A DNA stretch of 64,000 nt from Lewinellaceae bacterium (GTDB lineage: Bacteria; Bacteroidota; Bacteroidia; Chitinophagales; Saprospiraceae): NCBI GenBank assembly GCA_947476195.1, contig CANJPT010000001.1, forward strand, positions 42,620 to 106,619, written 5' to 3'. Below are positions 8,066 to 16,087 of this stretch, piece by piece. Each line of letters opens with the position of its first letter. Position 1 is the stretch's first letter. Made by a program: the position numbers and the translations under genes. The notes under the pieces were generated by a model that worked only from the letters and a program-made list of their open reading frames with translations, was not told the origin of the DNA and ran no database searches.

Positions 8066-11014
8066 TTACTTCCGGATCAATTTCCCATTTTCATCCTTGA
8101 CCACATAGGCATCCGGGTAGCCCATTTTGATGAGCTTTTGGGAGATCTTGGTGGCAGCTTGCAGATCAACATAACTACCTAATAGGATGATGGTCATTCC
8201 TGGCGAATTCGGCGCTTTTCGTTTCTCAATCCTACCTAAACTTTCAATTGGGGAAGGATCAAAAGCTTCTGGCTTAGAAAGCGCAGCAATTCGAACATAA
8301 TATGGGTAGGTTGGTACAAGTGTTGTGCTATAAACTACTGGTTTAGGATCTTCAACTGCTTTTCCCTTTATTTCGGGTTTAGGTTCCGGAGCAGAAATCA
8401 GGAAGTCTCTGATATTCGGGTCATCTGCACGTTCTTTAACAATCGTAACATTGGGGAAGCCTCGACGAGTTGCTTCGGCTTTTGCGGCTTCGGCTTCGGT
8501 AAGGTTCCCCCAGACGCCCATTCGAACTTTCGTGTACCCATTTTCAGCGGTTGAATACACATTCCCCATCCCATTGAGGCTGGTATAATCGCTGATTGAG
8601 ATGGATCTACCTGTTTTAAATGAACCTAACTGTACCGCATAACTAACACCAGCATTGTCTCCCTTTCCAACCTGAGCTAGGTCGTTGTGCGCTAAAGGCA
8701 CAATATTTTCGCTGCTAAGGATCAAACTCTCCTCTGCATCGTGCTCTTCCACAATCCAAGAGCCAGCATATGCCTTGTCCTCTAACACGATTTTTAGATT
8801 TTCATCTGCTAATGCCAGCGATGGAAAAATACCAAGACGAATCTTATTGATATTGTCTTCCTCCTTGACGTATATGTTGGCGAGCTTAGTCAATGGCTCG
8901 TAATAACGAAGACGAGCATCACTTGGCACTTCAGGCATGGCCTCAAGTTGGATGGAGTATCCGGCAACCTTATCCTTAACAGAGACCTTATTCACTTCAT
9001 GTGGATAAACCAGTGAAATTGGATTATTGCTATATACAATAGGCTTGGCGTTGTTATTATACTCAACATAGCCATCTTTTGCAGTATTGCGGGTGGCCGA
9101 TTTATCTTCTGTTGTGTTTTTTTCGAGATAGACTGCGGCTAGACGGTTATTGCTGGTAGTCAGAAACTTCGTGCGCACGATAGCGTCCATATACCCGTCT
9201 TTATTATAAGAAACGAGATAAGTAAGACCCGGTTCTACATTGAGCGTATATAAGCCCACTTCATCGGTATTGGTCTCAAAATCACCATCAGCGAGCTGTA
9301 CTTGTATGGTCACCCCTCTAAGCGGAGCTTGGGTTTTAGCATCAAAAACATACCCGCGAAAATCTTCCCGACTGTCATTCGCCATTGTGATTTTGATGTT
9401 CTGTTTACCAAAACCGCTTAAGGTGTTCGTGGCATCATGAAATCCCTTTTTATGTAGCTTAACCCTGCAATCAATTGGATGCAACAACTCATCAAAGTAA
9501 AACTTGCCATCATCCCCAGTGACCCCCTTACCACCATAACAGTCCGAAAGGTCAACATCTGCTTTGGAAACCGGGAAGCCCTGCTCATCGGTAATTAACA
9601 TATGGAGGCTGCCCGGACCTTTTTCTCCGGTATCCTTTACACCTTTCGCATTAGCATTTTCAGTAGCTCGTGGATTCTGAGCAATCGAAGGTTTATTGCC
9701 TGAACGTTCCGCCAACTCGTTTTCGTTCCGTTTTTTCGAAACCATCCAAATATCCTCGTTTCCGCGCCCACCATTCCGGGTGCTGGTGAGGTAGCCGACC
9801 TTGTCGTTGGAATTGTAAATAAAGCCATAGTCCTCCCGTGGCGAATTTACTCCAGGACCCATATTGACGACTTCACCAATTTCGTCGCTGTCAAATGATG
9901 TACGGAAAACATCGAGCCCACCAAAACCATTGTGCCAGTCCGAAGAGAAATAGAGATCCTTGCCATCATAGAAAGGCGTGACCTCATCGCCGGGAGAGTT
10001 GATTGGTGTACCGAGGTTACGAGGTTCTGACCACCCTAATATGCTCCAGTTTGAAACGTAAAGATCCCAACCACCAAAGCCACCTGGTTGTGTAGAAGCA
10101 AAAATGAGTTTATTTCCATCTGGAGAAAGGCAAGGAAACCCGGTAGCATAGTTAGTACCGTTAAAAGTGAATGCTTTTACGTTTTTCCAGTTTCCATCTT
10201 CTACATCGGCAAAGTAGATGCTCATGTTCATGCCGGTTTCGGCAATCTGTCGCGTGCCGCTTATAAATTTGTTTCGGCAAAATGCTACCCGATGGCCATT
10301 CGCTGAGAAACTTACAGGTCCCTCGTTGCGATTATTCTGAATCTCAGAACGCAGGAAAGAAGGCTTTTGAAGCAGTTCATTTGCCGAAATTTGCTGGCTC
10401 ACAAAAAGGTAGTTGGTATTACCCCCTTGCGGTTCAGTTACTGGTTTACCTTTTTGTACAATGTCGGTCCGGGCGGAGTTGAATACGATCCCTGAATTAT
10501 AGAATGCCGGACCAAAGTCTGACGCGCTGGTATTAATCGCTTCATTCTTAACCTGCCATTGAGATTCTTTTTTGACATTTTTGATTGCGTAATCAGCCAG
10601 GTTTGCAAAGTGCCTGCCAATTTTCTCGTCGGTTTCTGCGTAAAGCAGAAATTGGTCTTTTGCGCCATCGTAGTCGCCTGTTTGCAAAAGGGCCTTGCCC
10701 AGGCGAAGGGGCACATCGGATTCCATATTATTCGTATTCTGGGCTTTTTGATACCATTCTAACGCCGTCTCCGGATGGTTCAAATGAAAATGGCAGTCGC
10801 CAATACTAGCAAGCGCATGCGAATTGCTCTTTTCTTCCTCAAGCGCTTGTTGGTAGGTTTGGATGGCTAGGTTATAGGAGTACAGGTTGTACTGTCGGTC
10901 GGCGCGGGAGAGCAACTCGTTGACTGGCGACTTTTGGGCGAAAAGTAAGCTGGCAGAGCATAGACAAGCTATTGCCAACCACCCTGCACGAAGTTTCGTG
11001 TTCATAAGAAGCAT
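8066..11014 (-). CDS. PorE-like TPR / beta-propeller / CRD protein ending in three SPOR-like domains
   Basis: 982 residues with a signal peptide (cut near residue 26). Domains in order: TPR repeats (about 30-145, with FNLAIQTYQQALEE-like helices); PD40-type propeller (165-428, blades marked by LSPDGNKLIFASTQPGG and GKDLYFSSDWHNGFGGLDVF); two carboxypeptidase-regulatory beta-sandwiches (469-545 and 552-632); then three SPOR-like units (685-757, 790-862 with YAVQLGSFKTG, and 903-974 with IILLGSYVDLQAA). The first parts match PorE of the type IX secretion system, which anchors the machine to peptidoglycan through OmpA. Here the OmpA domain is missing and SPOR modules, which bind denuded glycan strands, take its place. 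The start could be the ATG three codons later (11005). Confidence 0.85.
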   Translation of the reverse strand: MLLMNTKLRAGWLAIACLCSASLLFAQKSPVNELLSRADRQYNLYSYNLAIQTYQQALEEEKSNSHALASIGDCHFHLNHPETALEWYQKAQNTNNMESDVPLRLGKALLQTGDYDGAKDQFLLYAETDEKIGRHFANLADYAIKNVKKESQWQVKNEAINTSASDFGPAFYNSGIVFNSARTDIVQKGKPVTEPQGGNTNYLFVSQQISANELLQKPSFLRSEIQNNRNEGPVSFSANGHRVAFCRNKFISGTRQIAETGMNMSIYFADVEDGNWKNVKAFTFNGTNYATGFPCLSPDGNKLIFASTQPGGFGGWDLYVSNWSILGWSEPRNLGTPINSPGDEVTPFYDGKDLYFSSDWHNGFGGLDVFRTSFDSDEIGEVVNMGPGVNSPREDYGFIYNSNDKVGYLTSTRNGGRGNEDIWMVSKKRNENELAERSGNKPSIAQNPRATENANAKGVKDTGEKGPGSLHMLITDEQGFPVSKADVDLSDCYGGKGVTGDDGKFYFDELLHPIDCRVKLHKKGFHDATNTLSGFGKQNIKITMANDSREDFRGYVFDAKTQAPLRGVTIQVQLADGDFETNTDEVGLYTLNVEPGLTYLVSYNKDGYMDAIVRTKFLTTSNNRLAAVYLEKNTTEDKSATRNTAKDGYVEYNNNAKPIVYSNNPISLVYPHEVNKVSVKDKVAGYSIQLEAMPEVPSDARLRYYEPLTKLANIYVKEEDNINKIRLGIFPSLALADENLKIVLEDKAYAGSWIVEEHDAEESLILSSENIVPLAHNDLAQVGKGDNAGVSYAVQLGSFKTGRSISISDYTSLNGMGNVYSTAENGYTKVRMGVWGNLTEAEAAKAEATRRGFPNVTIVKERADDPNIRDFLISAPEPKPEIKGKAVEDPKPVVYSTTLVPTYPYYVRIAALSKPEAFDPSPIESLGRIEKRKAPNSPGMTIILLGSYVDLQAATKISQKLIKMGYPDAYVVKDENGKLIRK

Positions 11015-11332
11015 GTTTTAGAACATTGATGTTCGGGAAGCATGCACCGCTCTAAAGAGAAGACATAACCATGAACACCATTGTCCGATTTATAAAATAA
11101 TTTAAAAAATGTGCGCAAGCCGCGAGAAAACAGCGGAGCGTACTAAGTAGTTTTAAAACGGGCGTAAAACTTCGTTTTTTAAAACTTAGTATAGTGGAGA
11201 GACAATCTTTTGAAATGAGGGACGATACAAAAGTACAGGGTATTACAATACCGCGCAACAAGTATTTTTATAGTCCGATTAAGCGCGGATTTGATCGTAT
11301 AATTTTTTTACCGGAACTACATTCCGACTTAC
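11015..11332. other. 5' leader of the PorE-like gene with an imperfect hairpin
   Basis: No coding character is seen. TACTAAGTAGTTTTAAAAC (11141-11159) is an imperfect inverted repeat of 11174-11191, folding across 14 nt. If the promoter at 11228-11258 is real, this hairpin lies in an untranslated leader of about 200 nt. Confidence 0.4.
11228..11258 (-). promoter_or_regulatory. Candidate promoter of the PorE-like gene
   Basis: On the minus strand a TTG (11256-11258) precedes an exact TACTTTTG box (11228-11235) by 20 nt, matching the Bacteroidota pattern TTG-N(17-21)-TAnnTTTG. Confidence 0.5.
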
Positions 11333-11363
11333 AAAAAAAGCGCCCCGGGAACTCCGGAGCGCT
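11333..11363 (-). terminator. Terminator of the tRNA-Leu gene
   Basis: On the minus strand AGCGCTCCGG (11354-11363) pairs with CCGGGGCGCT (11339-11348) through one G-U wobble and a 5-nt loop, followed by seven T. It lies directly after the tRNA. Confidence 0.85.
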
Positions 11364-11367
11364 CTAG

Positions 11368-11450
11368 TGCGGGAAGCGAGACTCGAACTCGCACGACCGT
11401 GAAGTCACAGGTGTTTGAGACCAGCGCGTCTACCATTCCGCCATTCCCGC
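11368..11450 (-). tRNA. tRNA-Leu (anticodon CAA)
   Basis: 83 nt. Acceptor stem GCGGGAA pairs with TTCCCGC and is followed by discriminator A; CCA is not encoded. The D-arm reads GCGGAATGGTAGACGC, the anticodon loop CTCAAAC gives anticodon CAA (codon UUG), a long variable arm (TGACTTCACGG region) marks a class II tRNA, and the T-arm holds GAGTTCGAGTCTC. The anticodon stem CTGGT/ACCTG contains one T-T mismatch. A terminator follows, and hscB lies just upstream on the same strand. Confidence 0.95.
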
Positions 11451-11458
11451 TCTTTTCC

Positions 11459-11986
11459 TTAAACGGGTGCAAATTTAGAAAGATTTTCTTTGATGCGCAA
11501 CAAATAACGCTTTTTGAAAAAAAATTCTCTCACTTTGATAAGTGATGCATCATTTTCGGGGCTTTCGGTCCAACTGGATAGAACCGTTTGAACGCTCGTA
11601 TCTAGTTCATTTTCAAGGGCATTCACGGCTTTTAATGTACTAGAAAAGCGTTCTGTATCAAAGTCGAATTCAAGGTCCATTAAAGCCTCATTGATGTCCA
11701 TCATTTCCATTAGGAAATCCTGGGGCAAGGCCGGGCTTTCATTTTCACTACCCAACAAGCCTTTTATCTCCAGAACATAACGGATCCGTTTATCCGGATC
11801 TGAAAGGGTTTTGAATGCTTCATTGTTTTGGGTAGAGCGTTCAAGCATTTCTGCCTGCGCTGTTTTGCTGGAAAGGGTATGAAAGTCCGGGTGATATTTT
11901 TTACTATTCAGGAGATATGCTTTACGGACGATCGAGTCGTCCACCGTGAGTGCTACCGGGATTCCGTAAAATTCAAAATGGTTCAT
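11459..11986 (-). CDS. hscB: Fe-S cluster assembly co-chaperone HscB (J-domain protein)
   Basis: 175 residues, the usual HscB length. The N-terminal J-domain (residues 1-75) starts NHFEFYGIP and contains the HPD signature in KKYHPDFH, needed to stimulate the Hsp70 partner's ATPase. The C-terminal three-helix domain (about 85-170, PQDFLMEMMDINEAL) binds the scaffold IscU. Together they help move Fe-S clusters from IscU to target proteins. No hscA, iscU or iscS lies beside it here; the nearest Fe-S gene in the window is the IscA-type gene at 1.0 kb. Confidence 0.9.
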   Translation of the reverse strand: MNHFEFYGIPVALTVDDSIVRKAYLLNSKKYHPDFHTLSSKTAQAEMLERSTQNNEAFKTLSDPDKRIRYVLEIKGLLGSENESPALPQDFLMEMMDINEALMDLEFDFDTERFSSTLKAVNALENELDTSVQTVLSSWTESPENDASLIKVREFFFKKRYLLRIKENLSKFAPV

Positions 11987-12070
11987 GGTTAAAATATTTA
12001 AACACGAAAGGGCTGTGTGATTAGAATCTCCAAAGAAAAGTTTGCGATATTTTATTCTGTTTTCAGTCTC

Positions 12071-12102
12071 AAACCTCGTAGGTTTTAGAACCTACGAGGT
12101 TT
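12071..12102. repeat. 14-bp perfect palindrome between hscB and rseP
   Basis: AAACCTCGTAGGTT (12071-12084) is the exact inverse of 12089-12102, with a 4-nt loop. It lies 11 bp past the rseP stop codon and may terminate that transcript, although no clear T tract follows on the minus strand. It could instead be a copy of a genomic palindrome family. Confidence 0.6.
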
Positions 12103-12112
12103 ATTTATATTT

Positions 12113-13447
12113 TCAAAAAAGCCTCCAGATATCCAATCCTAAAGCAAAGATCATCAACCCGATCAGAAGGAAGAAACCAACGGTAACTGCGCGTTCCATG
12201 AATTGGTCACTGACTTTTCGGCCTGTGACAACTTCCCAAATTAGGAACAAAACATAGCCTCCATCCAGTGCAGGAATGGGCAACAAATTCATAAATGCAA
12301 GAATGATGCTAAGCGAGGCCGTAACACTCCAGAATATACGCCAATCCCAAGCAGGATCGAATAATTTGCCAATACTGATAACACTTCCGAGATTGTCTTT
12401 TACCGAAAGTTTACCCTTAAACATCTGTCCAAAAGCACGCATTTGGTCGGTTAAAAAGCCCCAGCCCATATCGATTCCGGCAGGGAAGGATTGAATCAGG
12501 GTAAAAGTTTGGGTCTCTTTTTTAAAGATCCCTTCAAGTTTTGCACCGACGCCAATGGTACCAAGTTCGGTGATGGTCAAGGTTTTAGTTGTCGTGTCGC
12601 CTTTTGAAGTGACGATACTAAGACTGACTTGTTGACCTTTGAACTGATCAGCCAAAGGTTTAAATTGGTCAAAATATTCGATAAGCTGACCATTCATGGA
12701 CACGATCCGATCCCCTTTTTGGAGTCCGGCTACAGCTGCAGGTTTACCTGCAATTGCCGTGTCTAGTACGAACGGTACCCGTGCCGTGAGCAGGTCGTTT
12801 TTGAGGACCTTAGGCAGTTTTTTGGCAAAATCATCTGAGAACGTAATGACCTGTTGTTCTCCGTTACGCACCACAGTGGCCTGGCGTGCGCCATCAAGCA
12901 TCACTATTTTTCTGAAACTATTGGGATCAACCCGATCAAAAGCCTTCTCCCCTACTTTCACAATAAGGTCGCCCTGTTGAAAGCCATTTTTAAGCAGCAG
13001 AGAATCGAAAGCCATACCGTCTTTTCGAAGTTCCGAAGTTGGGATATACTGTTTCCCCCAGCCCCAGAGCACCATCGCAAAGAGAAACATTCCAAGCAAA
13101 AAGTTAACCGTAACGCCTCCAAGCATGATAATCAGTCGTTGCCAGGCTGGTTTCGAGCGAAACTCCCAAGGCTGCGCCGGGCCTTTCATTTGTTCTTTAT
13201 CCATGCTCTCATCCACCATACCTGATATTTTGACATATCCTCCGAGTGGAAGCCAACCGATACCGTATTCGGTTTCACCTATTTTGCGGCTAAAAAGCGA
13301 GTTGAACGGTGGCGAATCAAAGAAAAGATAGAATTTTTCAACCCGGGTTTTAAACCACTTCGCTGGTGCGAAGTGACCCATTTCATGCAAAACAATAAGT
13401 ATAGAAAGGCTGAGCAGAAATTGACTAACAATTGATAACTTATCCAT
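12113..13447 (-). CDS. rseP: RIP zinc metalloprotease RseP (site-2 protease)
   Basis: 444 residues from the ATG at 13447; an earlier ATG at 13510 would add 21 residues and shift the zinc motif away from its usual N-terminal place. TM1 carries the zinc motif HEMGH (residues 21-25). The FGVTVNFLLGMF-like segment is the conserved second TM. One or two PDZ domains follow (about 135-330, with AGLQKGDRIVSMNGQ), and the last TM block holds NLLPIPALDGG, the third zinc ligand. Site-2 proteases cut anti-sigma factors and leftover signal peptides inside the membrane, so it may act on the anti-sigma proteins of this genome. The gene is about 440 bp from porD on the same strand. Confidence 0.95.
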   Translation of the reverse strand: MDKLSIVSQFLLSLSILIVLHEMGHFAPAKWFKTRVEKFYLFFDSPPFNSLFSRKIGETEYGIGWLPLGGYVKISGMVDESMDKEQMKGPAQPWEFRSKPAWQRLIIMLGGVTVNFLLGMFLFAMVLWGWGKQYIPTSELRKDGMAFDSLLLKNGFQQGDLIVKVGEKAFDRVDPNSFRKIVMLDGARQATVVRNGEQQVITFSDDFAKKLPKVLKNDLLTARVPFVLDTAIAGKPAAVAGLQKGDRIVSMNGQLIEYFDQFKPLADQFKGQQVSLSIVTSKGDTTTKTLTITELGTIGVGAKLEGIFKKETQTFTLIQSFPAGIDMGWGFLTDQMRAFGQMFKGKLSVKDNLGSVISIGKLFDPAWDWRIFWSVTASLSIILAFMNLLPIPALDGGYVLFLIWEVVTGRKVSDQFMERAVTVGFFLLIGLMIFALGLDIWRLF

Positions 13448-13684
13448 TAAGGGAAAAGAAGTGAGGGTAAGGATGAGTGATTTTATGAAAAACAGACTGC
13501 CTTTCACCAAAAGAGTAACGGCAGGGGAAACAAGAAATTAACAAAAAACAGCTTCCCAAGTTCAGGGCAAAACTACGGAAGCCGTTCGGACAATCAGGCA
13601 TAAAAAAATGACTACCCAAATACTATATCTCAGGCCTTTCAGTACGGCGTCATTGACTTATGCAAATGGGAAGGGGCTCAAGAA
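13448..13684. other. rseP upstream region
   Basis: On the minus strand an exact TAGTTTTG (13568-13575) lies 15 nt after a TTG (13591-13593): a possible rseP promoter with slightly short spacing. Otherwise nothing is recognised up to the inverted repeat at 13685. Confidence 0.35.
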
Positions 13685-13847
13685 CTTGTTCCGGAATTGG
13701 ATTTTTGTTGGCAATCGGCAAATTTTATTTCAGGGAGCGTTTTCCAGATTGAAGCCAAAAAACGGATCGCGTGCATTAAGGCTTACCATTTGCCCTAGCT
13801 GAAATAAAATTTGCTCGTTTTGGGCTGAAAACCAATTCCCGAACAAG
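13685..13847. mobile_element. MITE-like symmetric imperfect inverted repeat
   Basis: Two 49-bp arms (13685-13733 and 13799-13847) face each other across 65 bp. The outer 16 bp (CTTGTTCCGGAATTGG) differ by one base and the inner 16 bp (GCAAATTTTATTTCAG) are identical; the 17 bp between them are equally long in both arms but diverged. No transposase or ORF of coding character lies inside. Such symmetry fits a miniature inverted-repeat element or a large structured palindrome in the rseP/porD gap. No target-site duplication was recognised. Confidence 0.5.
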
Positions 13848-13887
13848 CGCTAAAAGAAATACCGTATGCGGACTCCTTAAATAAATT

Positions 13888-14805
13888 TTAACTCCCGATT
13901 TCGTGATAGCGTTGGGTATTGGCCGGGTCAATTTTAGACAAAATTTGTACCACTCGTTCTTTTTGTGCCTTGGGGGCTATCTTCCACATTTCTATTAATT
14001 CGTCTTTTTTAGTATACGTGAACATCTGGATAATCATAGAATTAAAGTAGGCTGCACTCACTTTATCAATATCTTCTAAAGCCAGTAAAATGGCAGCCTT
14101 AGCCTGATCCTGATTGGTGGTAAAAAGATCTAAGCCCTTTCGATGGTAATTGTACATAGCATTTCTGAAAGGCCTAACCCGAGGATTGAGCAGATTTTCC
14201 ATGATCCAATACCGATTTCGATTTTTCCCCCCATCACTAGGACGCCATCCTGAAGCGGAATTGCTGCTGGAGTTTTGTACATTGTTGACGATTTTTTCTG
14301 CGTTCAACAAATAGTTTTCACCGCCATATTGAGAGAATGAATCATAATCCAGGCCCAGAATAATATTAACGTAAAAGGCCAAAATGGAGGAAAGATTCTG
14401 ATTTTCCGGGTTGTCGCGCAAAAATTCAATTGGCTGGTTCTGCTCGTAAGTAAAACTAATGTCCTTATCCAGGTAAGAGATCAGGGGTGTTTCATAGCCG
14501 CTTCCAAATACCGGGCGCGTGGCTTGTACCGCCAATTCTGCCTCAAACTGGTTACCGTCCAATTCCTGGGAAATAGTGAGAATGAAATTGCATTTGATAC
14601 GCTCTTCTTGCAAAAAAACATCATTCGTCCACTTACTGTTGTTCAGAAATTCTTTAATCGTAACTTCCAACTGGTCAAATACCTTTCGGTCATTGCGCTG
14701 AAGTTGAGGGGTACTCACACGCACACTTGCATTTAATGCGCCTTGGGAGTAAAGTGTTGAATAACAAATGATAAACGCGAGAAAAAATCCAAATCTCTTA
14801 ATCAT
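13888..14805 (-). CDS. porD: Type IX secretion protein PorD family (DUF4835)
   Basis: 305 residues from the ATG at 14805, which puts a signal peptide (RFGFFLAFIICYSTLYSQ) at the very start; the longer frame to 14853 would bury it. Family motifs include ALNASVRVSTPQLQRNDRKVF, a FYVNIILGLDYDSFSQYGG core, and the C-terminal VVQILSKIDPANTQRYHEI. PorD-family proteins are needed for type IX secretion in Porphyromonas, by an unclear role. It follows coaBC by 63 bp on the same strand, a gene order common in Bacteroidota. T9SS cargo proteins are encoded at 7.2 and 47.2 kb in this window. Confidence 0.88.
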   Translation of the reverse strand: MIKRFGFFLAFIICYSTLYSQGALNASVRVSTPQLQRNDRKVFDQLEVTIKEFLNNSKWTNDVFLQEERIKCNFILTISQELDGNQFEAELAVQATRPVFGSGYETPLISYLDKDISFTYEQNQPIEFLRDNPENQNLSSILAFYVNIILGLDYDSFSQYGGENYLLNAEKIVNNVQNSSSNSASGWRPSDGGKNRNRYWIMENLLNPRVRPFRNAMYNYHRKGLDLFTTNQDQAKAAILLALEDIDKVSAAYFNSMIIQMFTYTKKDELIEMWKIAPKAQKERVVQILSKIDPANTQRYHEIGS

Positions 14806-14868
14806 AGGACAGAAATATTTCGGCTTAAAAATAGGAGGATTCCAGTTATGCAATGCCCTGACGCATAA

Positions 14869-16059
14869 TCAGGTTTTAAGGTTGGCTGAACGAATGATTT
14901 CTTCCACAATATCCTGAGCCACGGCCATTTTACTTTTTAACGAAAATACGACAATCGAACCATCCTGTCGCAAAATAGTGACCCTGTTCGTGTCGTGACC
15001 AAAGCCTGCTCCTGGATCACGCATTGAATTAAGGACGATAAAATCGAAGTTTTTTTTCTCCAGTTTTTGGAGCGCATGAGTGGTTTCATCATTGGTTTCG
15101 AGCGCAAAACCGACCAATATCTGGTTTGTTTTTTTGGCTTTCCCAAGCGTAGCCGCAATGTCGATGGTTCTTTCCAGTTCGAGGGTTAGGGCTCCGTCAT
15201 TCTTTTTAATTTTTGTTTCCGAAAAAACTTTGGGTCGATAATCAGCAACAGCAGCAGCCAGAACGATGATCTCCGTTTTTGAAGCTATAGCTTCGCAAGC
15301 AGCATACATTTCCTTTGCCGTCAAGACCGATACCACCTTGATAATTGGGTTCTTGGGTTTCAAATCTGTTGGCCCCAACACCAAAGTCACTTCGGCCCCC
15401 TGTAGAGCCAACACTTCGGCTATGGCGATGCCCATTTTCCCTGTTGAATAATTCCCTAAAAAGCGTACCGGATCAAGCGGTTCGAAGGTAGGGCCAGCGG
15501 TTACTAAGGCCTTTTTGCCTGATAATAGCGTTGACTGTTTGTGGTTGGTATGTATAAATGTAACAATATCCTCTGGCTCAGCCATACGACCATCTCCTAC
15601 CAAGCCACTGGCTAACTCTCCATGCCCGACAGGAATGATATTTACACCATGTGCTTGTAAACGCCGGATATTAGCCTGTGTGGCCGGGTGATGCCACATA
15701 TCTACGTCCATCGCAGGAGCAACAAAAACGGGGCACCTGGCAGAAAGATATACCGCACTCAAAATATTGTCGCACAAGCCATTTGCAAGCTTTGCAAGCG
15801 TGTTTGCTGTGGCTGGAGCAATAACCATTGCGTCTGCCCAAAGCCCGAGTTCGACATGGTTGTTCCAACCGGATTCAGATACAACTTCTGTAAAAACAGG
15901 CCTTTTTGAAAGCGTAGAAAGCGTGAGTGGTGCAATAAAGGCTTTAGACGATTCCGTCATCAGCACTTGCACCTCAGCGCCTTGTTTTACCAATAATCGG
16001 GTCAGGATAGCGGCTTTATAAGCCGCTATCGAGCCCGAAATACCTAAAATAATTTTCAT
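14869..16059 (-). CDS. coaBC: Bifunctional phosphopantothenoylcysteine decarboxylase / phosphopantothenate-cysteine ligase
   Basis: 396 residues from the ATG at 16059 (MKIILGISGSIAAYKA, the usual start; the open frame extends 33 codons further but has no homology there). The N-terminal flavoprotein half (CoaC) has the conserved catalytic region ATANTLAKLANGLCDN and APAMDVDMW. The C-terminal half (CoaB) begins near VTAGPTFEPLDPVRFLGNYSTGKMG and holds NDGALTLELERT and FVLNSMRDPGAGFG-like motifs. It makes 4'-phosphopantetheine from phosphopantothenate, steps 2-3 of coenzyme A synthesis. The pckA stop is 28 bp upstream, so the two may be co-transcribed. Confidence 0.96.
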   Translation of the reverse strand: MKIILGISGSIAAYKAAILTRLLVKQGAEVQVLMTESSKAFIAPLTLSTLSKRPVFTEVVSESGWNNHVELGLWADAMVIAPATANTLAKLANGLCDNILSAVYLSARCPVFVAPAMDVDMWHHPATQANIRRLQAHGVNIIPVGHGELASGLVGDGRMAEPEDIVTFIHTNHKQSTLLSGKKALVTAGPTFEPLDPVRFLGNYSTGKMGIAIAEVLALQGAEVTLVLGPTDLKPKNPIIKVVSVLTAKEMYAACEAIASKTEIIVLAAAVADYRPKVFSETKIKKNDGALTLELERTIDIAATLGKAKKTNQILVGFALETNDETTHALQKLEKKNFDFIVLNSMRDPGAGFGHDTNRVTILRQDGSIVVFSLKSKMAVAQDIVEEIIRSANLKT

Positions 16060-16087
16060 AAAAGCACAAACAAGTAAGAGCATATAC

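Noticed and set aside
11052..11261. 69-residue frame on the minus strand before the PorE-like gene
   Set aside because: No coding character, and it overlaps the likely promoter and leader hairpin.
13608..13802. 64-residue frame on the plus strand in the rseP-porD gap
   Set aside because: It crosses the left arm of the symmetric inverted repeat and has no signal, domain or homologue I know; explained better by the repeat.
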